Below are positions 1-8,064 of a DNA stretch of 13,705 nucleotides, in pieces. The position numbers and the translations under genes were made by a program. Numbering within the stretch: the first letter of the stretch is position 1; the number at the start of each line of letters is the position of its first letter. The stretch lies in assembly GCA_013205275.1 (NCBI GenBank), contig JABMNG010000085.1, positions 1 through 13,705 on the forward strand, written 5' to 3'. The notes below the pieces were generated by a model. The model did no database searches. It saw only the letters and a list, made by a program, of their open reading frames with translations, and was not told the DNA's origin. The DNA is from Methylophilales bacterium. Lineage in GTDB: Bacteria; Pseudomonadota; Gammaproteobacteria; Burkholderiales; Methylophilaceae.

Positions 1-1420
1 GTCATTTGAAATCAATAGTATAAATAATTTATATAATGTATTTAATGAGGTTAATTTAAGTATTATGGGTAAAGAAAATTTTTCATTTAATGCCTATCTT
101 GAGCGATTTTTTTATTACCTTGAAAATTTCGTTCCAAGGCAATTTAATATTGATGCAACTATTGACCTGTACGGATACCATGAGAATCCGTTGAAGGATT
201 ATGACGCTGTGTGGCTATCCAATATGAATGATAATTTTTGGCCTGGAAAAGTTGAATACAATCCATTTATACCAAAAATTCTACAAAATAAATACCATAT
301 ATACGACGCAGATTATATTAATAAAATTCATAAGCTGGTTCAATTCCGTCTAACATCTGCCACCGCTGAACTACAAATCTCATATTGCTTAAAAGATAAA
401 GATGCTAGCTTAAGGCCTTCGCCAGGATTAGGAAATGCAATACATGTGAAAAAAAACTCAATAAATAATACGGTCGACTTGTCATTAAGTCAGGAATTGA
501 TAGATGACAGTTACGCAGAAATAATTGAAGGTGAAATCCATATCAACAGTGGTAGAAGCTGCCTAGAAAAACAAAAAAAATGCCCTGCCTGGGCTTTTTA
601 TGAGCATCGCTTAGGTTGTCGTCAGTACGACACAGATGAGCAGGATACGGTATCTAGAAGAGCAGAGGGGCAATTAATACATAAGGCGCTTGAGATTTTT
701 TGGCTAAAACATAAGAGCTCAAATATGTTAATCCAGATGAGTGAAAAAGTGCTAAAAAATGAAATCAATGAAGTTGTTAATTGCGTTATTGGTCAATACA
801 TAACTGACTATCCGAACATCAACCCAACTTTTGTTAGCTTCGAAACTGAACATCTACAAGAGACGCTTTTTAATTGGCTTATATATGAAAAAAATAGGCC
901 TCCATTTACTGTCGTAGCCTGTGAGAAACCTTATCAAATTAAGGTTGGAAGGATTTCATTTACGATTCAGGTAGATAGGATTGATAAGCTTCATTATGGC
1001 TCAAACCTCTTAATTGATTACAAAACTGGCAATGCTCCTCCAAGCAGAAAAAGCTTATTTTCAAAAAATAATCTAGAACTACAATTACCAATCTACGCAG
1101 GATTTTCCGGAATAGAAAATCTTAGCGGGGTTGCTATTGGATGGATTAATCGAAAAAATAATAATTTATATGGCGTTACTTCACATTCCACCGAAGTTAT
1201 CACAAGGAATTTACATGGAAAAATTGACAGTACAGATATAAATTGCTGGCAAGATTTGGTTGATAATTGGGTGCTAGATCTTGAGCGGGTGGCCAATGAT
1301 TATCTTTCTGGAAATGCATCAGTCACTTTTATCGACGGGGAGGCTTTTGATTACTGCAAAGTGTTACCCCTTTTAAGGCTTGCGGAAAAAAAATATCAGT
1401 TTGAGCATTATGAGTATTAA
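1..1420 (+). CDS. AddB-like PD-(D/E)XK nuclease of a helicase-nuclease pair (5'-truncated by the window edge)
   Basis: Probable nuclease subunit of an AddAB-like double-strand-break resection complex, of the AddB-related 'probable DNA repair protein' type seen in proteobacteria. The frame stays open from base 2 to the stop at 1418-1420, so the ATG at 65 is almost certainly internal and the N-terminal part lies outside the window. Numbering from that ATG, residues 45-70 (DYDAVWLSNMNDNFWP, then NPFIP) fit the end of the degenerate helicase region. The C-terminal nuclease domain follows: KKCPAWAF near 171-178, G-x3-H at 202-206, VDRID with D304, IDYK with D318 and K320, and Q-x3-Y at 340-344. 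The catalytic set therefore looks complete. The C-terminal iron-sulfur cysteine motif is degraded: only C431 remains, with F428 and L437 where cysteines are expected. The gene overlaps the AddA-like helicase gene by 11 nt, in the addB-addA order. Family assignment is fairly sure; activity is inferred. Confidence 0.8.
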   Translation, partial: SFEINSINNLYNVFNEVNLSIMGKENFSFNAYLERFFYYLENFVPRQFNIDATIDLYGYHENPLKDYDAVWLSNMNDNFWPGKVEYNPFIPKILQNKYHIYDADYINKIHKLVQFRLTSATAELQISYCLKDKDASLRPSPGLGNAIHVKKNSINNTVDLSLSQELIDDSYAEIIEGEIHINSGRSCLEKQKKCPAWAFYEHRLGCRQYDTDEQDTVSRRAEGQLIHKALEIFWLKHKSSNMLIQMSEKVLKNEINEVVNCVIGQYITDYPNINPTFVSFETEHLQETLFNWLIYEKNRPPFTVVACEKPYQIKVGRISFTIQVDRIDKLHYGSNLLIDYKTGNAPPSRKSLFSKNNLELQLPIYAGFSGIENLSGVAIGWINRKNNNLYGVTSHSTEVITRNLHGKIDSTDINCWQDLVDNWVLDLERVANDYLSGNASVTFIDGEAFDYCKVLPLLRLAEKKYQFEHYEY

Positions 1421-4400
1421 TAACCAATATCCTATCGATTACAGCGTTCGTCAAGAAGCCTTAGGGCCAGGATCTTTTATATTAGAAGCCCCTGCTGGGT
1501 CTGGAAAAACATCAATATTAATCAAACGATTTCTCACGCTCTTGCTGGCGGTTGATAAGCCAACAGAAATAATAGCTTTAACATTCACGAATAAAGCAGC
1601 TATGGAGATGAGGAAAAGGATTGTAGAGGCCCTTGAAGGCAAAGGAACTGATGGAGAAACAACAAATATTACAAATAAGGTTCTAGACAGGGCAAAAAAA
1701 TTAAAGTGGGGAGATGAATTTCCTTATTCATTAATGATAATGACGATTGATAAATTAGCCATGCAATTAATCGCACAAACTCCTATTTTAAGCCAATCAG
1801 GGAAGCTACTGAAAATTGATACTAATCCTGAGGAGCTTTACCTGGCATCCATAAAAGAAGCTATCAATGACAATAATGATTTGAAGCCATTATTCTCATA
1901 TTTAAAAAATGACTATACAAAAATTGCAACACAGGCCCTTGAATTAATTAAAAAAAGAGACCAATGGCTCCCTTACATCAATAGTTATTCAATGATGTCA
2001 GAGGCTCAGATCAAAGTACATTATGAAAATTATTATAAAAATGAAATTAATTTTTGGTTACAGAAAATTAAGGAAATTTTTACTGCTCAGGAAATTAATA
2101 CTATTAAGGAGATTGTCCACCAGGTATCGCTGAATCTTTCTGATGCAAAAATAGAGCGGCTACAAGATACAAATTCCTACCAATTTTGGTCCTACTTCAG
2201 AGATATTATTCTTACAAAATCTGGGAAATTAACAACAAAATTTGATAAATCAAATGGCTTCCCGCCAGACGATAATGGCAAAGAATTAAAAAGAAAAATA
2301 AATGAAATATTAAATTTAAAAATACATAAAATCAAGTTAATAGAAAATTTTTATAATGTAGTTGATGAATCAAAAATAGAGGATATTTACCCCATTATTT
2401 CAAGCGTCAGTTCATTACTAAGGCATATCACTGCTACCTTAAATATTAACTTCACAAAAAGTAATACCGTTGATTTTATACAAGTACTAGCAAATGCCTT
2501 AATAGCACTTAAAGAGACTAACTTAGCTATAATTTTTGATTCCAAAACTTCACATATCTTGGTAGATGAGTTTCAGGATACTAATTACAGTCAATTAGAG
2601 TTTCTTGAATTACTTTCTCAAAACTTTGCAGGGAACCCAGATAAATCTTTTTTTGCTGTGGGTGACCCTATGCAATCTATTTATCGCTTTAGGAAAGCCG
2701 AAGTTTCTATTTTTAAGGATGCTCAATTATCGGGTATTGGCGATCTAAAACTTAAATCACTTATGTTAGATGTTAACTTTCGCTCAAACCAAAATATTAT
2801 TAGCTGGCTAAATACAACATTTAAGAACGCCTTTCCGTCCGAAGAAAATGCTTCTATGGGCTCTATTTGCTATAAACCATCAGCATTTAATAGTGTTAAT
2901 ATTCTTGGCTCTGGCGTTCATTACCGCCCACTTCTTATTGCGGCAAAGAGTAATTCAGAAACCTATGAGGCTGAAGCAGGTTATGTTCTTAATCTTATTA
3001 ACGAAATAAGAGCTCAGAACCCTAACACAGAGATTGCTGTTCTTACTCAATCGCGACCACATCTCAAAGAATTGCTAACATTAATTAAGAAAAGTGGTGC
3101 TCAACTACCAATAGACGCAATAGAGATTAATCAAATTGAAGCAAACCAATCCTTCCAAGACGTTTTATCGCTCGCTAAGGCGCTATTTAACTTCTCTGAT
3201 AGGGTTGAATGGATAGCTGTATTAAAAGCTCCCTGGTGCGGCTTGTCAATAAACGACCTAACATTGTTATTGGAAAAAGATCATCATTCGACGGTATGGG
3301 AAATTATTAACAATTCAATAGTTACTGAAATGCTAAATCAAGAAAGCCAAGTAAGACTTAACCGACTCAGGGTTGTTATAAGCAATAATATTTCATACAG
3401 AGGAAGAGTTACACACACATACTTTATAGAGAGCATTTGGAGGCAACTGAAAGGCCCTCAAACAATGATTGATAGTCGAGATTTAGAAAATATTGATATA
3501 TTTTTTGAATTAATAGAGGAATCAAGCTCTCCATTATCGGTAGATTTTGTAAGACTGGAGAGGAAATTAAAGGAAATTTATACATCGGAGTTGAGCAATG
3601 AAATTAATCCAATTAAATTTTTAACAATCCAAAAATCAAAAGGACTTGAATTTGATTGTGTAATTATTCCCAACCTAAATAGACAAAAAAGAAATGAAAA
3701 TAAGAACTTAATTCTTTTAGACAAAGATATTCTATCAATCAATAAAAATGATGACACTAAAAATTTGTATGATTACCATCGATTTAAAGAAATGAGTCGA
3801 TTGAAAAATGAACATATCAGATTATTGTATGTAGCAATAACGAGGGCAAAGAATGATTGCTATTTAATAGGCTCTATTTGCGGAAGCAATGATAAAGATC
3901 TTAAACCAGAAACAGGAACATTTCTTGAGATGTTATGGCCAATATTAAAACATGAGTACATAGAATTACATCATAAAAAGAATCATGAAGAATACGGTAA
4001 TTTTGTACCAAAATTGCGTCGCCTTAAAATTGATCAACTTCAAGATAGTCCCCAGCCCAAAGTAAACATTAAAACCAAAAACCTAGAAATAGAACGCGCT
4101 ATTGACAGTGAAAACCTCTATACAATAACGGGTAAAATTATACATAAATATTTTGAATTAATTATTAAGTATCAATTAGATATAGATAATATATTATCTA
4201 ATAAATTAAGTTTTATTAATTCATTATTCCTAGAAAAAAGCTACTCTGAGAATGAAATTAAAATTGCTATTAATTTAATACTTCAATCTCTGAAATGGCT
4301 AAAAGATGGTACTGATGGTAGATGGATTTACAGGTTGCATAATGAAGATAAAATAGAATCTAGATACCAAATAACCACTCAAGAAATTGAATGCACATTG

Positions 4401-4604
4401 ATACCAGATCGAGCTTTCATTGAGGGTAATAAGCGTTGGATCATTGACTATAAAACATTATTTTATGACAAAAACATAGATCTGGATATTGAGGCAAAGA
4501 AACATTTACCACAGTTAGTGCAGTATGAAAAATTATTTGATGGCACATACAAAATTCAAAAAGCAATTTATTTTGTTGTTCAGGGCCGATTAATTCTTAT
4601 TTAA
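1410..4604 (+). CDS. AddA-like UvrD/Rep-family helicase with C-terminal PD-(D/E)XK nuclease
   Basis: Predicted ATP-dependent DNA helicase-nuclease, the motor partner of the upstream AddB-like protein. I chose the ATG at 1410 (1064 aa), which overlaps the upstream stop by 11 nt; a TTG at 1380 would add ten lysine-rich residues. SF1A motifs are in order: Walker A APAGSGKT 27-34, motif Ia LTFTNKAA 57-64, motif II VDEFQD 385-390, motif III VGDPMQSIYRFRKA 417-430, motif IV NFRSN 456-460, motif V TIQKSKGLEFD 739-749, motif VI LLYVAITRAK 805-814. The nuclease domain follows: G908-x3-H912, D1000, D1013-x-K1015 and Q1035-x3-Y1039. In motif V, Q741 sits where related enzymes usually have histidine. Its length fits the AddA/RecB class (about 1100-1250 aa), slightly short. 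The 3' end overlaps convergent mfd by 15 nt. RecB is a less likely identity, since no RecC or RecD gene is seen and the neighbour is AddB-like. Confidence 0.88.
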   Translation: MSINNQYPIDYSVRQEALGPGSFILEAPAGSGKTSILIKRFLTLLLAVDKPTEIIALTFTNKAAMEMRKRIVEALEGKGTDGETTNITNKVLDRAKKLKWGDEFPYSLMIMTIDKLAMQLIAQTPILSQSGKLLKIDTNPEELYLASIKEAINDNNDLKPLFSYLKNDYTKIATQALELIKKRDQWLPYINSYSMMSEAQIKVHYENYYKNEINFWLQKIKEIFTAQEINTIKEIVHQVSLNLSDAKIERLQDTNSYQFWSYFRDIILTKSGKLTTKFDKSNGFPPDDNGKELKRKINEILNLKIHKIKLIENFYNVVDESKIEDIYPIISSVSSLLRHITATLNINFTKSNTVDFIQVLANALIALKETNLAIIFDSKTSHILVDEFQDTNYSQLEFLELLSQNFAGNPDKSFFAVGDPMQSIYRFRKAEVSIFKDAQLSGIGDLKLKSLMLDVNFRSNQNIISWLNTTFKNAFPSEENASMGSICYKPSAFNSVNILGSGVHYRPLLIAAKSNSETYEAEAGYVLNLINEIRAQNPNTEIAVLTQSRPHLKELLTLIKKSGAQLPIDAIEINQIEANQSFQDVLSLAKALFNFSDRVEWIAVLKAPWCGLSINDLTLLLEKDHHSTVWEIINNSIVTEMLNQESQVRLNRLRVVISNNISYRGRVTHTYFIESIWRQLKGPQTMIDSRDLENIDIFFELIEESSSPLSVDFVRLERKLKEIYTSELSNEINPIKFLTIQKSKGLEFDCVIIPNLNRQKRNENKNLILLDKDILSINKNDDTKNLYDYHRFKEMSRLKNEHIRLLYVAITRAKNDCYLIGSICGSNDKDLKPETGTFLEMLWPILKHEYIELHHKKNHEEYGNFVPKLRRLKIDQLQDSPQPKVNIKTKNLEIERAIDSENLYTITGKIIHKYFELIIKYQLDIDNILSNKLSFINSLFLEKSYSENEIKIAINLILQSLKWLKDGTDGRWIYRLHNEDKIESRYQITTQEIECTLIPDRAFIEGNKRWIIDYKTLFYDKNIDLDIEAKKHLPQLVQYEKLFDGTYKIQKAIYFVVQGRLILI

Positions 4605-7600
4605 AAGTAAATCTTTCAAAATATTCCTCACGAACAACACCCTTTCTTCGATTGAATCAATTGCTATTGAAACCTTAATTTTATTTGGGCCATTCATCTT
4701 ATATCGTCGATCAGTCTGAATAAGATCAATAATTTTAATTGGGTCAATGTCAACACTCTCACTGAATGTTATTTCAATAGAGGATCTGCTTGCGTCTACT
4801 TTTAGGACCTCATATGAATCAACATCAATTCTAAGCTCATGAAATATAATTAGGCTCTTTGTTTGGTCAGGCATCACACCGAATCGATCGATCAACTCTT
4901 CCTTGAGTTCGTTTAACTGATCTCTAGTACTTGCATTCGACAATCTTTTGTAGATAATCAACCTCTCACTCACGTTAGGGCAGTATGTATGAGGTAAAAT
5001 TGTGGGGGCATGGATATTAATGTCTTTTGTCACGTTTAGCGGTTTATCCAGATCTAATGATTTTCCACTTTTCAATTGTTTTACAGCATGATTTAGCATA
5101 TCAATATACAAGTTAAATCCAATTTCATGAATTTCTCCGCTTTGATTATCACCTAATAATTCACCAGCGCCCCTTATTTCCAAGTCGTGTATCGCTAAAT
5201 AGTAACCTGAGCCAAGATCCTCTAATAATTGAATGGCTTCTAGCCTTTTCTTTGCATGTGATGTTATTTTCTTATCCACATCTAATAAAAGGTACGCATA
5301 GGCCTGATGGTGTGACCTCCCTACCCTCCCTCTTAATTGATGTAGCTGAGCTAATCCAAATTTATCTGAGCGATTAATAATGATTGTGTTGGCTGTCGGG
5401 ATATCAATGCCCGTTTCTATAATAGTTGTGCAGAGTAATACATTGATTCTTTGTTGATGAAAGTCTTGCATGACGCGTTCAAGCTCTTGCTCGCGTAACT
5501 GTCCATGAGCAACTCCTATTCTAGCTTCGGGTAATAATTCAATTAATTTCTCTCTCATCGACTCAATTGTATTAACTTCATTATGAAGAAAGTAGACCTG
5601 CCCTCCTCGATTAAATTCTCGAAGTATTGCTTCCCTAATTACTCCTTTACTGTAATCAACCACAAATGTCTTGATAGATAACCTTTTTTGAGGGGGTGTC
5701 GCAATAATAGAAAACTCCCTCAAGCCCTCCATTGCCATAGATAATGTTCGAGGGATTGGGGTCGCTGTTAATGTTAGAACATCAACATTTGTGCGAAATG
5801 ACTTAAGCTCTTCTTTTTGACGGACGCCAAAACGATGCTCTTCATCAATAATTACAAGTCCTAAATCTTTAAACTTCACATCTGTCTGGAGTAAACGATG
5901 TGTGCCAATAATGATATCAACTTGCCCCAGGGATAACTTTTGGATTGAGTCAGCCTGTTCTTTTTTAGTCTTAAAGCGTGATATTTCATCAATTTTTATT
6001 GGCCAGCTTGCAAATCTGTCACAAAAATTATTATAGTGTTGCTCTGCAAGCAGGGTGGTCGGTACTAATATTACAACTTGCTTACCATTCATTACAGATA
6101 CAAATGTGGCTCGAAGGGCTACTTCTGTTTTTCCAAAACCAACATCTCCGCAGATCAGTCTGTCCATGGGTTTTGTTGACTCCATGTCTTTAATTACGCT
6201 CTCAATAGCTTCTTTTTGATCTGGAGTCTCCTCAAAGGGAAAGCCATCAACAAAACGGTCGTAATCTTCTAAATTTATCTTTGAGCTATACCCTACCTTT
6301 AATGACCTCTTTGAATATAAATTCAATAAATCTGCGGCTGTATCATGAATTTGTATCAATGCTTTTCTTTTTGCTTTTTCCCAGGCGCCTGAACCTAATT
6401 TATGTAGTGGGGCAGTTTCCATTGGCCCCCCCGAATATCTAGATATTAAGTGTAATTGAGAGACTGGGACGTAAAGCTTATCTTCGTTGGCATAGTGAAG
6501 CTCGAGAAACTCTGTAATACCCTCGCCAAGATCAAGTTCCAATAGCCCTTTATATCGACCCACCCCATGATGCTCATGCACAACAGGATCATCTATATTT
6601 AACTCGGTAAGGTCTTTTACAATAACCTCGCTGTTAAAAATTTTATCTCTAGTGGAGCGTTTTGATTGCTTAATGAAGTTTGGAAATAATTCTGTTTCGG
6701 TAATCAATACAAATGTATTAGAAGAAAACCCATTATGCAGGGGACTTACAATTAAGCTAAGCTGATTTGTCCCTAGCTGAAACTGTTCCCAGGACTCAAT
6801 TATTTCAAACTCCATTGCTGATTGCTTTAGAAGATCAGACAAGCTCTCTCTTCTACCTAAACCCTCCGCACAAATTAATGCTCTTTTTTTTTGTTTAGAT
6901 AAATAGTCTTTTAGCTTTAATAAAGGGGAGTTATCTGAACGAACAACACTAAGATCTGGAAGGCCTTCCAATAACTCATTATTTTTCTTCTTTAACTCAG
7001 AATAAGCATTAAGAGTTCTAAAGAAAATATCGGATCTTAATAAAAACTCTTCCGGCTTTAAGATTGGTCTTTCTGAATCGTAAGCATACAATCTAAACCT
7101 ACTTTCCGCCTCACCCCAATAGGATTGAGCAGATCCAGCTAAGTTACCTAACTTAACAACAATATCTCCTGGATCCAGATAGTCAAAAATAGTGCTAGTG
7201 CTGTCATAGAATAAAGGCAAATACCATTCCATGCCGGCAAAAGGTATGCCCTTGCTGATTGACTTATAAATTTTTGACTTTGAGGGATCCCCCTCAAATT
7301 TCTCCCTATAATTTTGTCGAAAAGCGGTAATACCATTCTCATCAAGTGGGCATTCTTTTGCGGGCAATAGTTTGATTTCACTTACCGGGTATAGGCTTCT
7401 CTGCGTATCTACATCAAACGTTCGAATAGAATCAATCTCATTATCAAAAAAATCAATACGATAAGGGACGATAGAACCCATTGGAAATAAGTCAATAATG
7501 CCACCGCGCATAGCATACTCTCCAGGATTTATTACTTTCTCAACATGAAAATATCCGTTTGAGATTAATCTATCCTTGAAGGTGCCAATATCTACTATAT

Positions 7601-8000
7601 CGCCTTTGTTAAACTGAAAGCTATATTGCTCGATATAACAACGTGGTGGCATTCTATGTAGGGCCGTCGATACTGGTAATAGATTGATATCAAACTGTCT
7701 TTGCGTCATTTGATAGAGCGTCAAAAGGCGTTCGGAGGTTAAATCTGGATGTGGTGAAATCTGGTCAAACGGCAATGTTTCCCAATCAGGTAAAAGATTG
7801 ATATTGAGATCTGGATAAAACCAGGAAATCTCCTCTTTTAACTTAATGGCCTCAAACACGCTAGAGGTAATAATATTTAATGCTCGTGCATCACTTTTTA
7901 AAAATTTGTTAAAAAATTGTCCTATAGCAATACTATGAGGCAATGAGGACTCAAGAAGAAATTCTTTAGATGAAATATTATTTACTATTGGTGTTGTCAT
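4590..8000 (-). CDS. mfd: Transcription-repair coupling factor Mfd
   Basis: Mfd is an ATP-driven dsDNA translocase that pushes stalled RNA polymerase off lesions and recruits UvrA for nucleotide excision repair. The protein is full length: 1136 aa against about 1148 in E. coli. The N-terminal UvrB-like module is visible (LPDWETLPFDQISPH 70-84, MRGGIIDLFP 164-173). The RNA-polymerase-interaction domain begins around HEHHGVGRY 475-483. The translocase shows ETPDQ 591-595, Walker A GDVGFGKTE 618-626, DEEH 719-722, TATPIPR 745-751 and the helicase VI-type RGRVGR 890-895. A Mfd/RecG-type segment (GAGELLGDNQSGEIHEIGF) spans 944-962 and the C-terminal regulatory domain runs to the end. The ATG at 8000 is preceded by only weak Shine-Dalgarno-like purines (AAAGATAG). 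The gene is transcribed divergently from rpiA; its 3' end overlaps the convergent helicase gene by 15 nt. A nine-base A run lies in the coding strand at 6884-6892. Confidence 0.98.
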   Translation of the reverse strand: MTTPIVNNISSKEFLLESSLPHSIAIGQFFNKFLKSDARALNIITSSVFEAIKLKEEISWFYPDLNINLLPDWETLPFDQISPHPDLTSERLLTLYQMTQRQFDINLLPVSTALHRMPPRCYIEQYSFQFNKGDIVDIGTFKDRLISNGYFHVEKVINPGEYAMRGGIIDLFPMGSIVPYRIDFFDNEIDSIRTFDVDTQRSLYPVSEIKLLPAKECPLDENGITAFRQNYREKFEGDPSKSKIYKSISKGIPFAGMEWYLPLFYDSTSTIFDYLDPGDIVVKLGNLAGSAQSYWGEAESRFRLYAYDSERPILKPEEFLLRSDIFFRTLNAYSELKKKNNELLEGLPDLSVVRSDNSPLLKLKDYLSKQKKRALICAEGLGRRESLSDLLKQSAMEFEIIESWEQFQLGTNQLSLIVSPLHNGFSSNTFVLITETELFPNFIKQSKRSTRDKIFNSEVIVKDLTELNIDDPVVHEHHGVGRYKGLLELDLGEGITEFLELHYANEDKLYVPVSQLHLISRYSGGPMETAPLHKLGSGAWEKAKRKALIQIHDTAADLLNLYSKRSLKVGYSSKINLEDYDRFVDGFPFEETPDQKEAIESVIKDMESTKPMDRLICGDVGFGKTEVALRATFVSVMNGKQVVILVPTTLLAEQHYNNFCDRFASWPIKIDEISRFKTKKEQADSIQKLSLGQVDIIIGTHRLLQTDVKFKDLGLVIIDEEHRFGVRQKEELKSFRTNVDVLTLTATPIPRTLSMAMEGLREFSIIATPPQKRLSIKTFVVDYSKGVIREAILREFNRGGQVYFLHNEVNTIESMREKLIELLPEARIGVAHGQLREQELERVMQDFHQQRINVLLCTTIIETGIDIPTANTIIINRSDKFGLAQLHQLRGRVGRSHHQAYAYLLLDVDKKITSHAKKRLEAIQLLEDLGSGYYLAIHDLEIRGAGELLGDNQSGEIHEIGFNLYIDMLNHAVKQLKSGKSLDLDKPLNVTKDINIHAPTILPHTYCPNVSERLIIYKRLSNASTRDQLNELKEELIDRFGVMPDQTKSLIIFHELRIDVDSYEVLKVDASRSSIEITFSESVDIDPIKIIDLIQTDRRYKMNGPNKIKVSIAIDSIEERVLFVRNILKDLLLNKN

Positions 8001-8064
8001 GCATTACTATCTTTATTAATCGTAGCATTATAAACAACAATTTAAACCTAACTGGATTTATGTC
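8001..8064. promoter_or_regulatory. Divergent mfd/rpiA promoter region with a shared ATTATAAA core
   Basis: This 64-bp spacer is the only intergenic stretch of any size in the window and must hold the 5' signals of both divergent genes unless they are read from further away. On the minus strand a perfect -10 hexamer TATAAT lies at 8032-8027, which would place the mfd start site about 20 nt upstream of its ATG. On the plus strand the overlapping hexamer TATAAA at 8029-8034 could serve rpiA. I find no convincing TTGACA-like -35 for either at 16-18 bp spacing. The region is seen directly; the promoter call is inference. Confidence 0.45.

Noticed and set aside
65..67. ATG at 65 as the true start of the first gene
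   Set aside because: The frame is open to the window edge and the upstream codons continue the expected AddB-like region, so the gene is truncated by the window.
1380..1409. TTG at 1380 as start of the helicase gene
   Set aside because: It would add ten residues read from the A-rich end of the upstream gene; the ATG at 1410 overlapping the stop is the usual arrangement.
4605..4680. Intrinsic terminator downstream of the helicase gene
   Set aside because: The sequence is A/T-rich mfd coding DNA without a G/C stem followed by a T tract.
5978..7381. Short open frames within mfd on both strands (5978-6193 +, 7148-7381 -)
   Set aside because: They lie wholly within the well-supported mfd frame and show no recognisable domain or start signals.
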